NCBI GenBank assembly: GCA_934778205.1 | Contig: CAKVOD010000003.1 | Location: forward strand, 62,001 to 126,000 | Source of the DNA: an uncultured Clostridia bacterium | GTDB taxonomy: Bacteria > Bacillota > Clostridia > Christensenellales > UBA1242 | DNA: 64,000 bases | Direction of reading: 5' to 3' | In this document: in pieces, positions 12,301-21,382 of the stretch | Numbering within the stretch: position 1 is the first letter of the stretch | Layout: every line of letters begins with the position of its first letter | Made by a program: the position numbers and the translations under genes | Notes under the pieces: model-generated | The model's input: only the letters and a program-made list of their open reading frames with translations | What the model was told of the DNA's origin: nothing | Databases searched by the model: none

Positions 12301-15300
12301 TTTCATCACTCTTTGTGTCGACAACGCCTGCAACGGCGCCCGCATAACTGACATATTCAAGCGTATTTTTTATTGTTTTGTTCTCAATTAGGTCATCGAC
12401 GCCATAGAACATTGAATCGTTTGTGTACAAAGCATTTTTTGTATTGACGCTTGTTTCTTCGTTGATTTCATAGTATTCATTGCCTGAATTTCTGTAACCG
12501 CTGTTGACGGAAATATTGGACGAAACGTGGAAAAGTTTTGAGTTTCCGTCCACAAGCCCAACAATACCGCCCACAATATTTGCACCTTTGACGGCAACTT
12601 GATTGCCCACAACGCTAACGTCAATGAGGTTTGCATTTGTCATTGAACCTGCGACGCTACCGACAATATTACTTGACGCCGATTTGACTTCAATAAATGC
12701 GAAATCAATGTTTTTGATTGCGGAAATGTTGTTTGTGAGCGAATTTGTGTCGCCAATAATGTTTTTAAAGAGTCCAAAACGTTCCGCTTTTTCGTCCACA
12801 TTTGAGACGACGGAAATATTTGCCATTGAAAGCCCGTTGCCTTCAACAATTGCTGAGAGCGAAACTTTTGGCGTTCTTAGATTTTCTTCATATGTTGAAA
12901 AATCTATGCTCTTTATTAGTCTTGCGTTCATTTTTGAAGTTGTGACAAGTTGCCCGTTTTGTTCTACTTCATAAGTGTTCACAAAGTCTTGCGCTGAAGA
13001 AATCAATGCTTGATTGTGAATTGTGCCGAGCGCGCAACCATATTTTTCGTTTGTTGCAAAATTTGCGTTACTTTGTGTGACGTAAACATAGTTATAAATA
13101 CTCTCGCCCGTAACTTCATTAGTTTCAATCGAGTCGATTCTGCGGACGCTTCTTGCGATTACATTTGGTGCGACCAATTCGGGAACGCCGACTTTGAAAG
13201 CAAGTTTATCAAAGCCTGCAACAGTACCGACCGCTCCAAAGGTTTTTTCGCCGTTGAAGTATGAGGCAACACTAATTGTTGGCTGAACCCAAACACCCGA
13301 AAACTCGGAGTCACTGCTACTGAAGGCAAAACCTGCAAGCGAAGTTGTTGTTTGCAAATCTTCCGCCGTCATCACTTGCGCTGGGTTTTTATTTCCGTCG
13401 CGGTCATAGTCGACAAAACGGTCAGCATTGCCTTTGGAGTCATTCCAACGATAATAGTACGCATTTGTAAGCGTTCCGTTATTCAAGAATCTGTCACTTG
13501 TGTCCGTCCCCACAAACGGCATATGTGCTATGCTGTTTTGGATGATGTCAGACAAACTTAAGCAGTTGTAGATTGTACCATTATTTGCGTTTTCATAGAC
13601 AAAACCAGCACTGCGTGATTGTGACGAAATTTTTATGTTTGCATATGAGTCGTTGATGCTACCACTATTTTGGTAAACAAATCCGCCGACTTGTCCCACT
13701 GCGTTGATGAGTCCGTCACGTGCGCGCAAACTATCGTTTACGTACTTGCCACGAACATAACTTGTGTTGATTGTTCCGCCATTGACTGCGACAAATCCGC
13801 CTGTATTGCCACTTGTGCTTTCAATGACTGGCTCAAGGACATACGAACTTGAGATGATTCCCGCATTTTGAGCTGTCAAACCTGCGACATTACCACTTGA
13901 TGTCAAGTTGAGATATTCAACGCGTGAGTTTGTGATTGTTCCTGTGTTTGTGCCGACGAGCCCTGCGATATTGGCTGAAATTGTCGACGATTCAGAACTG
14001 CTTTGAGTCAAAACAATTTGCCCCAAAAGTTCGCTTGTTTGGTCAACTTTTTGATTGACGCAAGCATTTGTGATTATACCAGCATTCGTGCCCGCAATGA
14101 CACCAAAGTTGATTGTTGAATAACTCTCCAAATTATATGTCATTTTGTGCAACAATCTAACTGTCAAATTTTTCAAGATTGTGCTACTATCGACGCTTCC
14201 AAACAACCCGAGGTTGATTGTTGTGCTGTTTTTATCGTCAGTTTCGGTTGAGAACGATTCAATTTCAATTGTATAACCGTTTCCGTCGAGCGAACTAATC
14301 TTTGTATTGAGTGGCACATAGTTGTAGCCAAGATTGATGTCGGAAAGCAAGATATAGTCAATCCCCTCTTCCATTGCCAAAAATTCTTCTTTTGTAGTGA
14401 TTGGCAACGGGTGGTCCGCAGAACTTGAGAGGCTGAAATCAAGCCTGAACTGCGTACTCGGGTTCCCGTCAAGCGAGATTAGGTCACTTGCTGGTAGTGT
14501 GAATGTTCCTTGCTCGTTATAATAATAACTAAAATCTGCCATCAAAGTGTCAACATTCGCAATATTGCGTCCAACAAGGTGATAACCCTTGCCGTCGCCC
14601 GCATTTGTCAATGTGAAGTTTTGTGAAACACTGTCGTTGTCAATTGTTGCAAACTGCCCAACGCCCATTCCTGACAAAACTTTATATTTCCACGGGTTAT
14701 AGTAACGCCCGTTATATAGCGTTTGTCTACCATTGAGTTGATCCTCAATGCGCAACACGTTTGCTTGATTTTCAGCGCTACATATTGTTTTCAATTTGAT
14801 TTTAATTAGCCAACCCTCTGTTGAAAGTGGGCGCGACAAAGTGCCATTTGAAACAAGAATTTCATCAGTTTCACTGTCGACAATGTCAAAACCTGTGACC
14901 AAAAAGTCAACAACGTGCAATTTATTTACTATTCGCGATTTTGTTTTCACTCCGTTTATTGTGCGTTCAACAACAAGTTCAACATTATATGTTTTGCCCT
15001 TTTCAAAAGCGGAATTTGCAATAATGACATATTTGATTGTTTGTCTTTCGCCAGAAACAATAGTACTTCCTGTTTTCACAAGTGAAACACCTGTGACAAT
15101 TGCACCGCTAGCATCTGTGATTTTGCTTGAGATGCCTGAAGTTTCGTTGACGACGCTGTCGGTAACAACAGTAAATTCATTGTTCACTTGGTTTGCAACA
15201 AAGTATTCGTGCGCCAAACTTTTATATGTTCTGCCATTAGTCAAGTCAAATGTCAAATATGGCGCTTGCAAAGCCGTCAATTCGATAGTTTTTGTGATAT

Positions 15301-18300
15301 ATGGCGCGCTTGCACCTTCTTTGAAAGCGGAAATTGTGATTGTGAACACTTGCCCAGTTGTGATTGCAGAGCCTGTCACAGTACGCAAGAAGATTCTGCC
15401 GTCAAAGGCATATTCAAAGTTGCCGTCCTCTTTCAAACGTTTTGTCGATTGACGCTTGACACTAATACCATTTGTGATAATTTGAGTATTTTCAACCTTT
15501 GTATCGTAGTTGTTTGCGTCAATGTTGTAATAAACTTGCTCAAAAGTTATGCTGTCGTTTTGAACAGTACTACTCGTAATTTCGAGTCTGTCAAAAGTGC
15601 TATAGTCAGGGTATAAGTTTACAATCAGCAAGCCATATTGACCTGGGATAATTTTTGAGGAAACTTCCTCTCCAGCGCCCGTCAAATTCGCGTCAAAATC
15701 GGCGCCGTCATTGTAATGATTTGCCAAAATGTTTGAAAGCGTTTGCGGAACAAGCGTCAACGTGAACGTTTTTGTCGCTTTTGTTCCGTTTGCATATGTC
15801 ACGCCAAACTCAAGCGTAAATGTTTCTCTTTGCAAAATTGCAAAATTTCCGTCAACGTGCGTACTTGGAGAAATTTCAAATGTAAACTTTTTTGTGTTGT
15901 GCGTTTCGTCAAATTGCGTTTTCAAAATTTCCATCGCAAACTTTGTATTTTGTGAAACTTCTTTGTGCAAAACGCTTTGCGAAAGGTCGTATTCTTCACA
16001 ATCTTTGACATTGCCGTCGGCGTCAAACTTGCTACCATTATAGATTTTGACAAAGTCAATTACGTCGTTTTCTTGGTCTGTTGTCAATGTGACATCATAA
16101 TTCAGTGTTGTGTCAGGCATTATTTCTTCACTTGCGCTTTGCAAGTTAAAGTTGCTCAATCCCTCGTAGATTACTAAGTCAAAATCATAGTATATGTCAG
16201 ACAAAACGACTTTTGTTTCCACAATTTCTGTGCCATTCGAGAATTGCGCGGAAATATATGGATATATTCTTGCACTTGTTGTCACAGCCGAAAGCGCAGT
16301 CATAATTTGACTTGCGTCGTATCTCACAAAGAACGACTTTTCGTTGTTTACCTCAAATCTATCAAACGTAACAATGTTTGCCTCATTGAACGAGAACAAA
16401 TACCCGCCACTAGCAAGTGCTTTATATTGGTTTTCAACATCATTATTTGTTTCAATGTTGTAGTTTGAAATCTTGAAGTCAAATGTTCCGTCAAGAGCAA
16501 TTTTCAATTCTTTGTAAACTTGATTATTTTCAACACGCTTTTCAATGTTGTCGACATCAATATTTGTGATTCCATAAACGACAAACACTTCGACATCGCA
16601 GAAAACGCTTTCATCAAGGTCACTTGCAAAGCGCAACACAGCGCGCCCCTGCCCGAGCGTTGTCATTGAAGCGCCCTCGACTTTCAAGACGTTTTGCCCT
16701 TCAATTACCTTGACAATGACATTTTTGTTGCGACTTGTGTTTGGCGAAACGACAATTGAGAACATATCTTTTAGATAGTAAACATTGTTTGATGTTGTGG
16801 CATTTACTCCAGAATTGTAGAACAAAACTAATTGCGTATCACTATTTTTATAGTATCTGTTTCCGTCGCCCATACGTCCACGGTTTGCTTTGTTGAGTTC
16901 GCCAAGAACTCTTGCTTGCAAACTTGTTGGACTTTGCGTGAGCAAAAGTTCCCCGCGGTCGCTTTCTTCAGTGGCGTCGATTTTGATAATCTTCTTACCA
17001 AAGTTGATACCAGATTTCGTTGTGAAATCATCAGCATTTTCACTATACATTATTTGATTTGTTGATGTAAATTCTCCCGCATATGAGAGTGAATAGCAAC
17101 TAGAAATTGTGCCGTTATTTGAACCAACAAAAATATGTTGTGAATTTGTATTTAGTTGAACATTTGCAAAACTCTTTGCAATTGTGCCGTCGTTTCTTCC
17201 CGCAAATGCTCCGAACTGACTTATGCTACTAGCCAAAATCGCAAAATCGGCATTTTCATTGTCGTTTTTCCTTTGCGCAGAATATGAGTTGATGAAACTA
17301 TACTTGATTGTTCCTTCAGCGTTTGCGCCAACGACACCACCGTAGTTTATGAACACTGAGTCATCATAATTTTCAAAGTGAACTTTGTCATCGCAAATTT
17401 CAACGATGCCAAATGTGATTGAACCTGCAACAGCACTTGAAGCAAGTTTTGTATTTTCGCCGACAATTCCGCCTGCAAATCTGTTTGCTTTGATAAATCC
17501 TGTGAACCTGACGCTCACAATGCTACCATAGTTGACAGCACTAATTCCGCCAACATACTGCGGGCTGACGATTGTTGCTTTTGAATATGCCCCTTCGATT
17601 GAAGCAAAGTTTACGGCGCTTATACCACCGATTATGGCGTTTTGTGTGCTATTTTCAAGGCGAATGCTTGAGTTGACTGTTTCGTCATTGTAGTCGACAT
17701 TATAGTTTGTTTCGCTACTTGACGGGGTCAGCAAGTCGCCGACAAACACAAATTGCCCGAAAATATTTTTATGGTTTTCGCCACACACACCGCCGACTTT
17801 GACGGTTGCGGTTGTTTCGTCGTCAACGACTATTCCGTATGCGCCGTATGTTATGCCACCTGAATTTTCGATTATTCCGTAGTTTGTGCCCGAAATTCCG
17901 CCAACAAGCGCTGTTCCCAATGCGCTTTGCGTGTCGTTCTTTGTGGCTTTGACAACAAGATTGCCGTTGAACTTAACTTTGACATTGCTAATTGTGCCGT
18001 TGTTCACGCCTGCAACAAATCCAAAGTTCGAAACTTCATTTGCCCCGAGTGCGACATTGAAGTTGCTTGCAATGACGGATACTGTCAAATTTTCAATTGT
18101 TGCGCCTTCTAGGAGTCCTTTATCTTTTGTGCCGAGGCACGCAAACAATCCATAGCAACCGTCCGCCGTACCGTTGGCATTCAACTTGAGGTTTGTGATT
18201 CCATTGATGATTGTTTTTCCGTCGTTTGTAATGTATTTTCCGCTCAATCTGCCTGTAAAAGGATTTTCCACACTGCCGATTGGCGTAAAATCGTCGATAG

Positions 18301-21154
18301 ACGAAAGGTCGATGCTTTGCGCAAGCACATACGCTTTATCCATTGCTTGCGAAATATTTAGTAAATCGACATAACTTTTGATTTCATATGGTGCATCAAC
18401 CGTGCCGTCAGCAACACGCACGAGAATGACGCGCTTTTTCGTGATTTGGTCATAATTTATTGTTTCGGACTTGATGTTGTCGGCTGGAATTACCCAAACG
18501 ACTGCGTACCCACCTAATCCGCTCTTTGGCGTGATAAGACCGCTCTCAGTGACGTCGATTAATGTCGACTCACTGCGACTATAGTTTGCCTCGTCGGTAA
18601 ACCAATTGTCGCCACCACCCGTTTGCGTGATGTCAAACGCGTGATAAATAAGCGCTCTGTTTGCCGCATCTGCAGGCATAGCGGTTGCCCTAATTTGATA
18701 ACTATCACGGCTTGCAGTTCCTGAAATTGATGTACCTTTCAAATATACGCCACGCAAGTTGTCGTAATTTTCAAGCAAAATGTTTTCGACTGTTTTTGCG
18801 CGCTTGATTGTTACCAAACATTCGACTGTGAACGTGCGCGAATACTCTGTGACTGACGCAATGAGCGTGACAGTTCGCGAGTCGCCGTCAGCAAGATTTA
18901 ATTTACCCGTGACGCGAACGCTACCATTCTCCAACCTTTCAATGATGTCCTTGTATTGTGCTTCCTTGACCGACCAAACAATGTCTTGCTTGTTGATTGT
19001 CGAGTTCGAAGGAACGATGCTAGCACTAACTATTGCTTGCGATTTTTCGATTTCGGAAATACCGAGCGTGTTGATGTCCGTCAAAATGACTGTGCTTGAC
19101 GAAAGCGAAACGCTTTCAATTGGAATGATTGAAGTAAACTCGATTTCCTTTTTCATTTCGTCGGTTTCAACAATGTCCCCCGTTTCCGCGCTATATGAAA
19201 ACCCTACAACCGTTACAACAACTTTAAAACTCTTGACGACTGTTTGTGTTGTCAAATAGCCCTCTTTTGAGATGCTGACAAGCCCAGCATTTGCGCCAGT
19301 AACTTCAGTAATTTCATATTTCACGCTCTTTGTTCTTGACAAAGAAGGATAACACGAAACGCCAACCTTGACATTGCGTCCCGCAACAATGACTGCAGAT
19401 TTCACTGTCTGCCCAATCACTGTATCTCCATTAATGCTGTAATCAACCATTTCTCTTTCGATGACTTGCGCATCATCTTTTGGCGAGGCAATTGTTGTGA
19501 CAAAGTCTTCAAACGGAGCGACGACTTCTACCGCTGTTTGCCCATATGAATTACCATTTGAAACATATGAAAGTGTTGCATACCCAGTCTTTAGCGCATA
19601 TATGCGGTGTGTTTCTGTTTCTTGGTCATAGACGACTTGCACGACATCGGGATTATTTGAAATAACTTCAACAGTTGATTTTCTTGCGCCCGCAGGCTCA
19701 ACTGTGAAAGTGAGTTCTGCATCAGTACCCCAGCCATATGATTCGCTATACCAAAGCATTACCGATGACGCTGCAGTGACGTTTTCAACCGCCGTCAAAC
19801 AGTTTACTTTAATTGTGAGCGATTCGCAAAGTGTTTCGCCAACAGGTACAATGTCAAAAGTAAATGTTTCATTTGAAAGCGTGCCGTCGTGGCTGATGAA
19901 CATTCTTGTTCCGCTTTCGATTTCGCCCTGCGCATTGCCAACTACGCCACCAAGCGAATCGACAATGTTCAAATGATTTCTAATTTCTTCGCCGATTACC
20001 ATTTTGTATTTTTGGTTGCTGGCACTGTTAGGCTTGAGCGTAACGATAAATTCTGTGCCACGGTCCATACTCGTGCGACTTGCGTTGTAAATTGTGATTT
20101 CATTGTTCTCGCCACTGGAAACAATTTCAGTGACTGCGTCAATTATTGTGAAATCAACCTTATAACTTGCAACAACAATTTCTTCATAGCCTTTGTAATA
20201 TACCTCAAAAACGGCGCTTGTAACGCCTGCATCAATAGGACTAAGCACCACTTGCGTATTTGTGCGCGCCGATTCTTTTTCCGTCAAGTAGCGCGTATCA
20301 CTTGGAACAACTCTAATCGCGAGCAAATCTTTGACTGTTTCAATGTTATAATCAAATGACACAGCAAACAGCGCCTTAGTTGGGTCGTTTTTTACCCATT
20401 GCAACGCGTTGTCCAAAGGTTGTTGTCCCTCATTGAATGCACCATAAAAAGCGACTTGCTCTACATTGACGTTCGGCAAAACTGCGACATCTACTTCAGC
20501 ATAAACTTCTGCGCTCTCTTTGAACTTTGGAGAAACACGAACGCGGATTGTTTCAGTTGTTGCTTCCGTAACAGATAAATTGCCTTCGCCGTCTATGCTT
20601 GCACCAGCAACATCTTCCGCGAGGCTAAACTCGACATCGCGAACATTTGCATCACTTGGCGTGAACACAAGTTTTGTCACGTCAATTTTCGTTGGTGTGC
20701 CACCGATAATAACTGCGGGCTTATAGTCCTTTTCAAAACTCAAGGCAGACACTTTGCGTACTATGCTAACCTTGACAGTCAACTTCTTTCCACCTTCTTT
20801 TGAGTTTACGTAAAGTTCAACATTTCCCGGTTTTTTTGCGATTATTTCTGCAGTTGTTGTGTCGCCGTCAAGCTTCGTGCTTTTGACATACAACTTTGAC
20901 GTGTCACTTGATGTGAACATCGCCTCTTTGGAAATCTTTTCGCCGACTCCAGAAATTTTAACTTTGACTTCAGCAGTGTTTGGGTCAAGTTCCCCCTCAG
21001 GAGTGTTGACCTCAACATTTTCAGTCAGTTGAATTTCAATATTAGAATCAGTTATCAATTCCATTTTCATTTTTTGATATGGGTTTCCGCAAGCGGAAAG
21101 CGTGCAAGCGACGCTTATCAAAAATGTTATCAACAACGCATATATTTTCTTCAT
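3335..21154 (-). CDS. Giant GLUG-repeat surface lipoprotein (5,939 aa)
   Basis: The N-terminus is a lipoprotein signal peptide with lipobox L-S-A-C (Cys22), so the mature protein should be lipid-anchored on the outer face of the membrane. Residues about 30-900 are Ig-like (Big_2-like) beta domains. From about 915 to 1375 come the first GLUG blocks ('GGISGTNYG', 'GGVVGANAEG'). About 1400-2240 returns to Ig-like sequence. About 2250-5120 is a very long GLUG array ('VGGIVGYN.G.I..S' every 20-40 residues), broken by 'PF.G.L.GNG..I.G' blocks. Residues 5193-5228 hold a dense Cys cluster. A last GLUG block follows at about 5295-5550, and then a short tail with no LPXTG or C-terminal membrane segment. 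GLUG motifs are known from bacterial surface adhesins, and a beta-solenoid fold is my inference. GGAGAAC precedes the ATG. The frame is intact over 17.8 kb. Confidence 0.93.
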   Translation of the reverse strand: MKKIYALLITFLISVACTLSACGNPYQKMKMELITDSNIEIQLTENVEVNTPEGELDPNTAEVKVKISGVGEKISKEAMFTSSDTSKLYVKSTKLDGDTTTAEIIAKKPGNVELYVNSKEGGKKLTVKVSIVRKVSALSFEKDYKPAVIIGGTPTKIDVTKLVFTPSDANVRDVEFSLAEDVAGASIDGEGNLSVTEATTETIRVRVSPKFKESAEVYAEVDVAVLPNVNVEQVAFYGAFNEGQQPLDNALQWVKNDPTKALFAVSFDYNIETVKDLLAIRVVPSDTRYLTEKESARTNTQVVLSPIDAGVTSAVFEVYYKGYEEIVVASYKVDFTIIDAVTEIVSSGENNEITIYNASRTSMDRGTEFIVTLKPNSASNQKYKMVIGEEIRNHLNIVDSLGGVVGNAQGEIESGTRMFISHDGTLSNETFTFDIVPVGETLCESLTIKVNCLTAVENVTAASSVMLWYSESYGWGTDAELTFTVEPAGARKSTVEVISNNPDVVQVVYDQETETHRIYALKTGYATLSYVSNGNSYGQTAVEVVAPFEDFVTTIASPKDDAQVIEREMVDYSINGDTVIGQTVKSAVIVAGRNVKVGVSCYPSLSRTKSVKYEITEVTGANAGLVSISKEGYLTTQTVVKSFKVVVTVVGFSYSAETGDIVETDEMKKEIEFTSIIPIESVSLSSSTVILTDINTLGISEIEKSQAIVSASIVPSNSTINKQDIVWSVKEAQYKDIIERLENGSVRVTGKLNLADGDSRTVTLIASVTEYSRTFTVECLVTIKRAKTVENILLENYDNLRGVYLKGTSISGTASRDSYQIRATAMPADAANRALIYHAFDITQTGGGDNWFTDEANYSRSESTLIDVTESGLITPKSGLGGYAVVWVIPADNIKSETINYDQITKKRVILVRVADGTVDAPYEIKSYVDLLNISQAMDKAYVLAQSIDLSSIDDFTPIGSVENPFTGRLSGKYITNDGKTIINGITNLKLNANGTADGCYGLFACLGTKDKGLLEGATIENLTVSVIASNFNVALGANEVSNFGFVAGVNNGTISNVKVKFNGNLVVKATKNDTQSALGTALVGGISGTNYGIIENSGGITYGAYGIVVDDETTATVKVGGVCGENHKNIFGQFVFVGDLLTPSSSETNYNVDYNDETVNSSIRLENSTQNAIIGGISAVNFASIEGAYSKATIVSPQYVGGISAVNYGSIVSVRFTGFIKANRFAGGIVGENTKLASSAVAGSITFGIVEICDDKVHFENYDDSVFINYGGVVGANAEGTIKYSFINSYSAQRKNDNENADFAILASSISQFGAFAGRNDGTIAKSFANVQLNTNSQHIFVGSNNGTISSCYSLSYAGEFTSTNQIMYSENADDFTTKSGINFGKKIIKIDATEESDRGELLLTQSPTSLQARVLGELNKANRGRMGDGNRYYKNSDTQLVLFYNSGVNATTSNNVYYLKDMFSIVVSPNTSRNKNVIVKVIEGQNVLKVEGASMTTLGQGRAVLRFASDLDESVFCDVEVFVVYGITNIDVDNIEKRVENNQVYKELKIALDGTFDFKISNYNIETNNDVENQYKALASGGYLFSFNEANIVTFDRFEVNNEKSFFVRYDASQIMTALSAVTTSARIYPYISAQFSNGTEIVETKVVLSDIYYDFDLVIYEGLSNFNLQSASEEIMPDTTLNYDVTLTTDQENDVIDFVKIYNGSKFDADGNVKDCEEYDLSQSVLHKEVSQNTKFAMEILKTQFDETHNTKKFTFEISPSTHVDGNFAILQRETFTLEFGVTYANGTKATKTFTLTLVPQTLSNILANHYNDGADFDANLTGAGEEVSSKIIPGQYGLLIVNLYPDYSTFDRLEITSSTVQNDSITFEQVYYNIDANNYDTKVENTQIITNGISVKRQSTKRLKEDGNFEYAFDGRIFLRTVTGSAITTGQVFTITISAFKEGASAPYITKTIELTALQAPYLTFDLTNGRTYKSLAHEYFVANQVNNEFTVVTDSVVNETSGISSKITDASGAIVTGVSLVKTGSTIVSGERQTIKYVIIANSAFEKGKTYNVELVVERTINGVKTKSRIVNKLHVVDFLVTGFDIVDSETDEILVSNGTLSRPLSTEGWLIKIKLKTICSAENQANVLRIEDQLNGRQTLYNGRYYNPWKYKVLSGMGVGQFATIDNDSVSQNFTLTNAGDGKGYHLVGRNIANVDTLMADFSYYYNEQGTFTLPASDLISLDGNPSTQFRLDFSLSSSADHPLPITTKEEFLAMEEGIDYILLSDINLGYNYVPLNTKISSLDGNGYTIEIESFSTETDDKNSTTINLGLFGSVDSSTILKNLTVRLLHKMTYNLESYSTINFGVIAGTNAGIITNACVNQKVDQTSELLGQIVLTQSSSESSTISANIAGLVGTNTGTITNSRVEYLNLTSSGNVAGLTAQNAGIISSSYVLEPVIESTSGNTGGFVAVNGGTINTSYVRGKYVNDSLRARDGLINAVGQVGGFVYQNSGSINDSYANIKISSQSRSAGFVYENANNGTIYNCLSLSDIIQNSIAHMPFVGTDTSDRFLNNGTLTNAYYYRWNDSKGNADRFVDYDRDGNKNPAQVMTAEDLQTTTSLAGFAFSSSDSEFSGVWVQPTISVASYFNGEKTFGAVGTVAGFDKLAFKVGVPELVAPNVIARSVRRIDSIETNEVTGESIYNYVYVTQSNANFATNEKYGCALGTIHNQALISSAQDFVNTYEVEQNGQLVTTSKMNARLIKSIDFSTYEENLRTPKVSLSAIVEGNGLSMANISVVSNVDEKAERFGLFKNIIGDTNSLTNNISAIKNIDFAFIEVKSASSNIVGSVAGSMTNANLIDVSVVGNQVAVKGANIVGGIVGLVDGNSKLFHVSSNISVNSGYRNSGNEYYEINEETSVNTKNALYTNDSMFYGVDDLIENKTIKNTLEYVSYAGAVAGVVDTKSDETIMECYLAPNVYDITVSGDVKVIGATAGGVFGMVGLYTFVSNIDFEISGSSYISGDDYAGGIIGELRGKMSQAKIAHTKQNEIDKLSFGATSDDINLDFFKKNTTTKASGGLVGFNFGGTILDSISHAYVRNPYSNLSGGAVGATISGDIKAVVATGSVVGRTSVGGLIGGIISTYVPSGSSTFYNEGLLPLYFDKDMNIDCTLNFKSVTSGETIIQKDQNSMVLSYVMAGNNWTSADQTTLSSIKNWGGMIGNYDTNLPRTYINTTHPKDKESRVNLINFYVAGRNDTNLLSTRGNEDENDEWMHIAEPIPFTSLTYENKQQYFGSYYRFVWDLMNDSKYPEIDIKAVPDTITIESASDLLQIIWNLSANYLIVDDIDLSGIDSWLPLGTEKEPFSGTLRSEVKVNGGSYQTKNTYYKIENLKIVASNIQNVGLFGVTGYNYKTKSGATFENLVITVDEIVGKDFGSNSAYIGALVANARGATIKNVVTTKATKNSMIVSSSEFAGGIVGVMENLLVDDDESEVTNAKRIITSSISDSLSSLDIGILKRETSVAGGKTAKVGGIVGQINAGEVVRTASNQKIGLCKQSNNELDGSIEYTMLDSKTNYNGEYYNMSIYVGGIVGTNGSQILTTHEGSSAQKIELKQSFSSTSIEVPVLNLYSENKIDTVLGGFLGRIEQFKESENGEEQILEISNCYSSGSITVNGKNTGETVANDIVIGGFAGQIVVPQVTSGATVVKDCYSLTTLTDKSNTSTIKGFGQILGYADSTLVDITNDSNAKSIASECVYEHYYALVVDYDSYFGMSSAGIIEKFKNDKNFKIDPSLYYPVLGVDVYALGINDRTQDFAVYGTKVGSKINPIQLTQSQDLLNITDFAKGSEEYNYYLVTGNVDEIPTHVYDTQGKVISNNSPMISEFYGFLNGNGFSISGFTVKESPKVFDEEFNVIDDPVDTENVGLFRILKDGSCISGLSLKNVYIDFQSSSTVNNSTMNVAGLVGAMESGSVIFASTVSGEIFAKGAQYYENIDEVKTLVSRGQTLNIGGLAGDVKGGSIINSANYARIASFDYKAFKNAGGTTTESLKTLNIGGLAGKITSNASMLNIFSISQVNYDDTNSQKINVGQIAGYAKDSTIKNYYGKVEVVKQEYTNSVHLENNVGDDVTSVEGRTTNIITNELIQDLDSATEAELATNYGYEYNPILSENVPKTRVNELVNGAVVSYYIPANTETLMNLMKGNYNIKLENDIYIDSSSAFMKGEDGETVPAHNVTVDSYSAILDGGYNAIYGVKGVFALDFGGSIINTAFSGTNDYNGTSSNIIKTMQTGSKVSVVDLSVTSNNLGLAKILNSNVEIGDLNIDTSAKNKLNSELWMNMSVTNDESEERLRAFVEYWDDLDVRGVYLEKNEATKTVLVKDEEGNEVASQVKEWRNNIKDSYQLSKYAKLVNDGDVFELKVTELDHTSVFDLSGKIWHSLQTFEDSILSTSENLNEKVKIQNMYVEGTNNLGFIGTFNSTEGKLFNLEFTNAKIVNTTATSETTRFENIGVVVGNFTNGSASDISVKGIVNIEVPKANYVGVAFGKAYGEIKNISTIASSEDVTKSKVKGLDFVGGIAGTLMLPSKTASNIDNNFNISGRDFVGGLIGYSTGSNNPNIYFYEKVVNDGVATKVFHKNSGTVQGRNFVGGIVGYNDAVTLNLPTNEGSVEAIGYAVGGIAGYTSAHTLSAENGKTSNRVTVNNLITVDTQTEQTDLAKTLSEGFAESALLGATYSNSTLNSGYFYGGIVGYLNGADIRADISNGDSNSRKNQNNATIDAVSFVGGIVGYNKAGSLYAKNVYLESVDNSTLGLRNYASVIGKTFVGGIAGVSVNIDDKIATVKDAVAIANGGLRISGEYCVGGIVGANYGYVWSVATAGQMFGQTANFGGIVGFNGSGAEVQYANSGMIMTISATDGSMSTTNGIKFSNVGANYYVGGVVGHNLGSVKKSTYSKGDNVAADSGTIKFAVDSNLTNVQMQNIYIGGLIGVNEGSLDEAYTDAGTTIVQSTYEGVTLSGSIHIAGLVGLNKANATISDCYSLAKIINRYNKKLQGGYEDTEIAVVDSEVAGGLVYENLGEIKSCYATYCLYAKNSGTISNDCYVMELKTISKTIKQVNEDGETVSTKVDVENYTVKDDSDNLDNYYRFVMTKFTLVDVEIAGVTFDGAKKDMTYDAQNVRLKFESTDGKYSDTDWLVNINSIKVTKSLAYFDSDVFKCDCEFGKCDCKDRKCCNDLSGACYCIVGIGVRYSTCVHKHKKLWLENFGVESSSKASVINEFARLMLRDVVFNLAFTGQTTPTNYNTQGNVGTVSPSVANMPTTGFMGDGSISNPFRIYSVDDLDTLNRQLEFGNSFVGKTFKLMRDINLDGASLTISNGDYPFQGVFDGNGKTIKGNVLNSGTDDNVGLFQVLASGGQIKNLILVDCTSNGNNNVGLVVGKNLGTIKDVQIYASGTSYSKVQGNENVGAICGLNLGSVDGCSVGAEVKGSKNVGIVVGTNSNGRVSACETIKTRIESGSTTIDNHSYVTGADNVGGIVGYNTGIGSIAECSNEGEVNTNGYGGGIVGLSDAKAINSENHSISDVINRGPLTGSGKRGQLAGKIAEPAYNVLVTSVGVALGEASSSVQNCYVVDDSNSALYQNNAFKTEVYKNFNFDSVWGMSPTELDISTNKYSYPLVKSGDDNYPKLRNLRSSKELVAIEGGYFVNQYFNVNSYTSKTPTLYIESQHQFETFINYFLGELIAQDFYNPLASGEPRYDEKLLLSIKANSQYTSSGVTYKLYKTALNNMSATNKPNVYNDEQSYGDWVALPEIKNKNIDFSGTKIKINNFNNMYRANNTEGWTTAGFISSFEGESYNSKGEIIHSDYTISNLNLTFKSATGGVYFGGIVGYLGNANIKNCTVKYEGTGEIKYEGSYSASTYGGPIAGFIKEKAENENTYGKISGCSYEGFSDSTFVGYNTVNFTTNS

Positions 21155-21270
21155 AAGTTCTCCAAACTCAATAACAATTTTTGCTTTGTTATAGTTTTTT
21201 CATTATTTTTTTTATTATGCAATAGGGGTCAGCATTTAAGCAGATATTTTCCTATTCATACTATGATTTT

Positions 21271-21300
21271 ATTATACCAATTTTGAGGCATTCAAGTCAA
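21271..21300 (-). promoter_or_regulatory. Promoter of the giant lipoprotein gene
   Basis: On the minus strand TTGACT (21295-21300) and perfect TATAAT (21271-21276) are separated by 18 bp. It predicts a leader of roughly 110 nt before the ATG at 21154. The leader is AT-rich and I see no recognised riboswitch in it. Confidence 0.75.
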
Positions 21301-21320
21301 ACATTTTGAGGGCAGAAACA

Positions 21321-21355
21321 CAAAAAAGAGGTACATAGTCGATTAACTATGTACC
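21321..21355 (-). terminator. Terminator downstream of the small-hairpin region and the 21531-22409 gene
   Basis: A perfect 10-bp stem (21330-21339 with 21346-21355, loop of 6) is followed on the minus strand by a T run (21321-21327). It separates the SipW-cluster transcript from the promoter of the giant lipoprotein gene. Confidence 0.8.
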
Positions 21356-21382
21356 AAATAACATATAGTACCACAGACCAAA

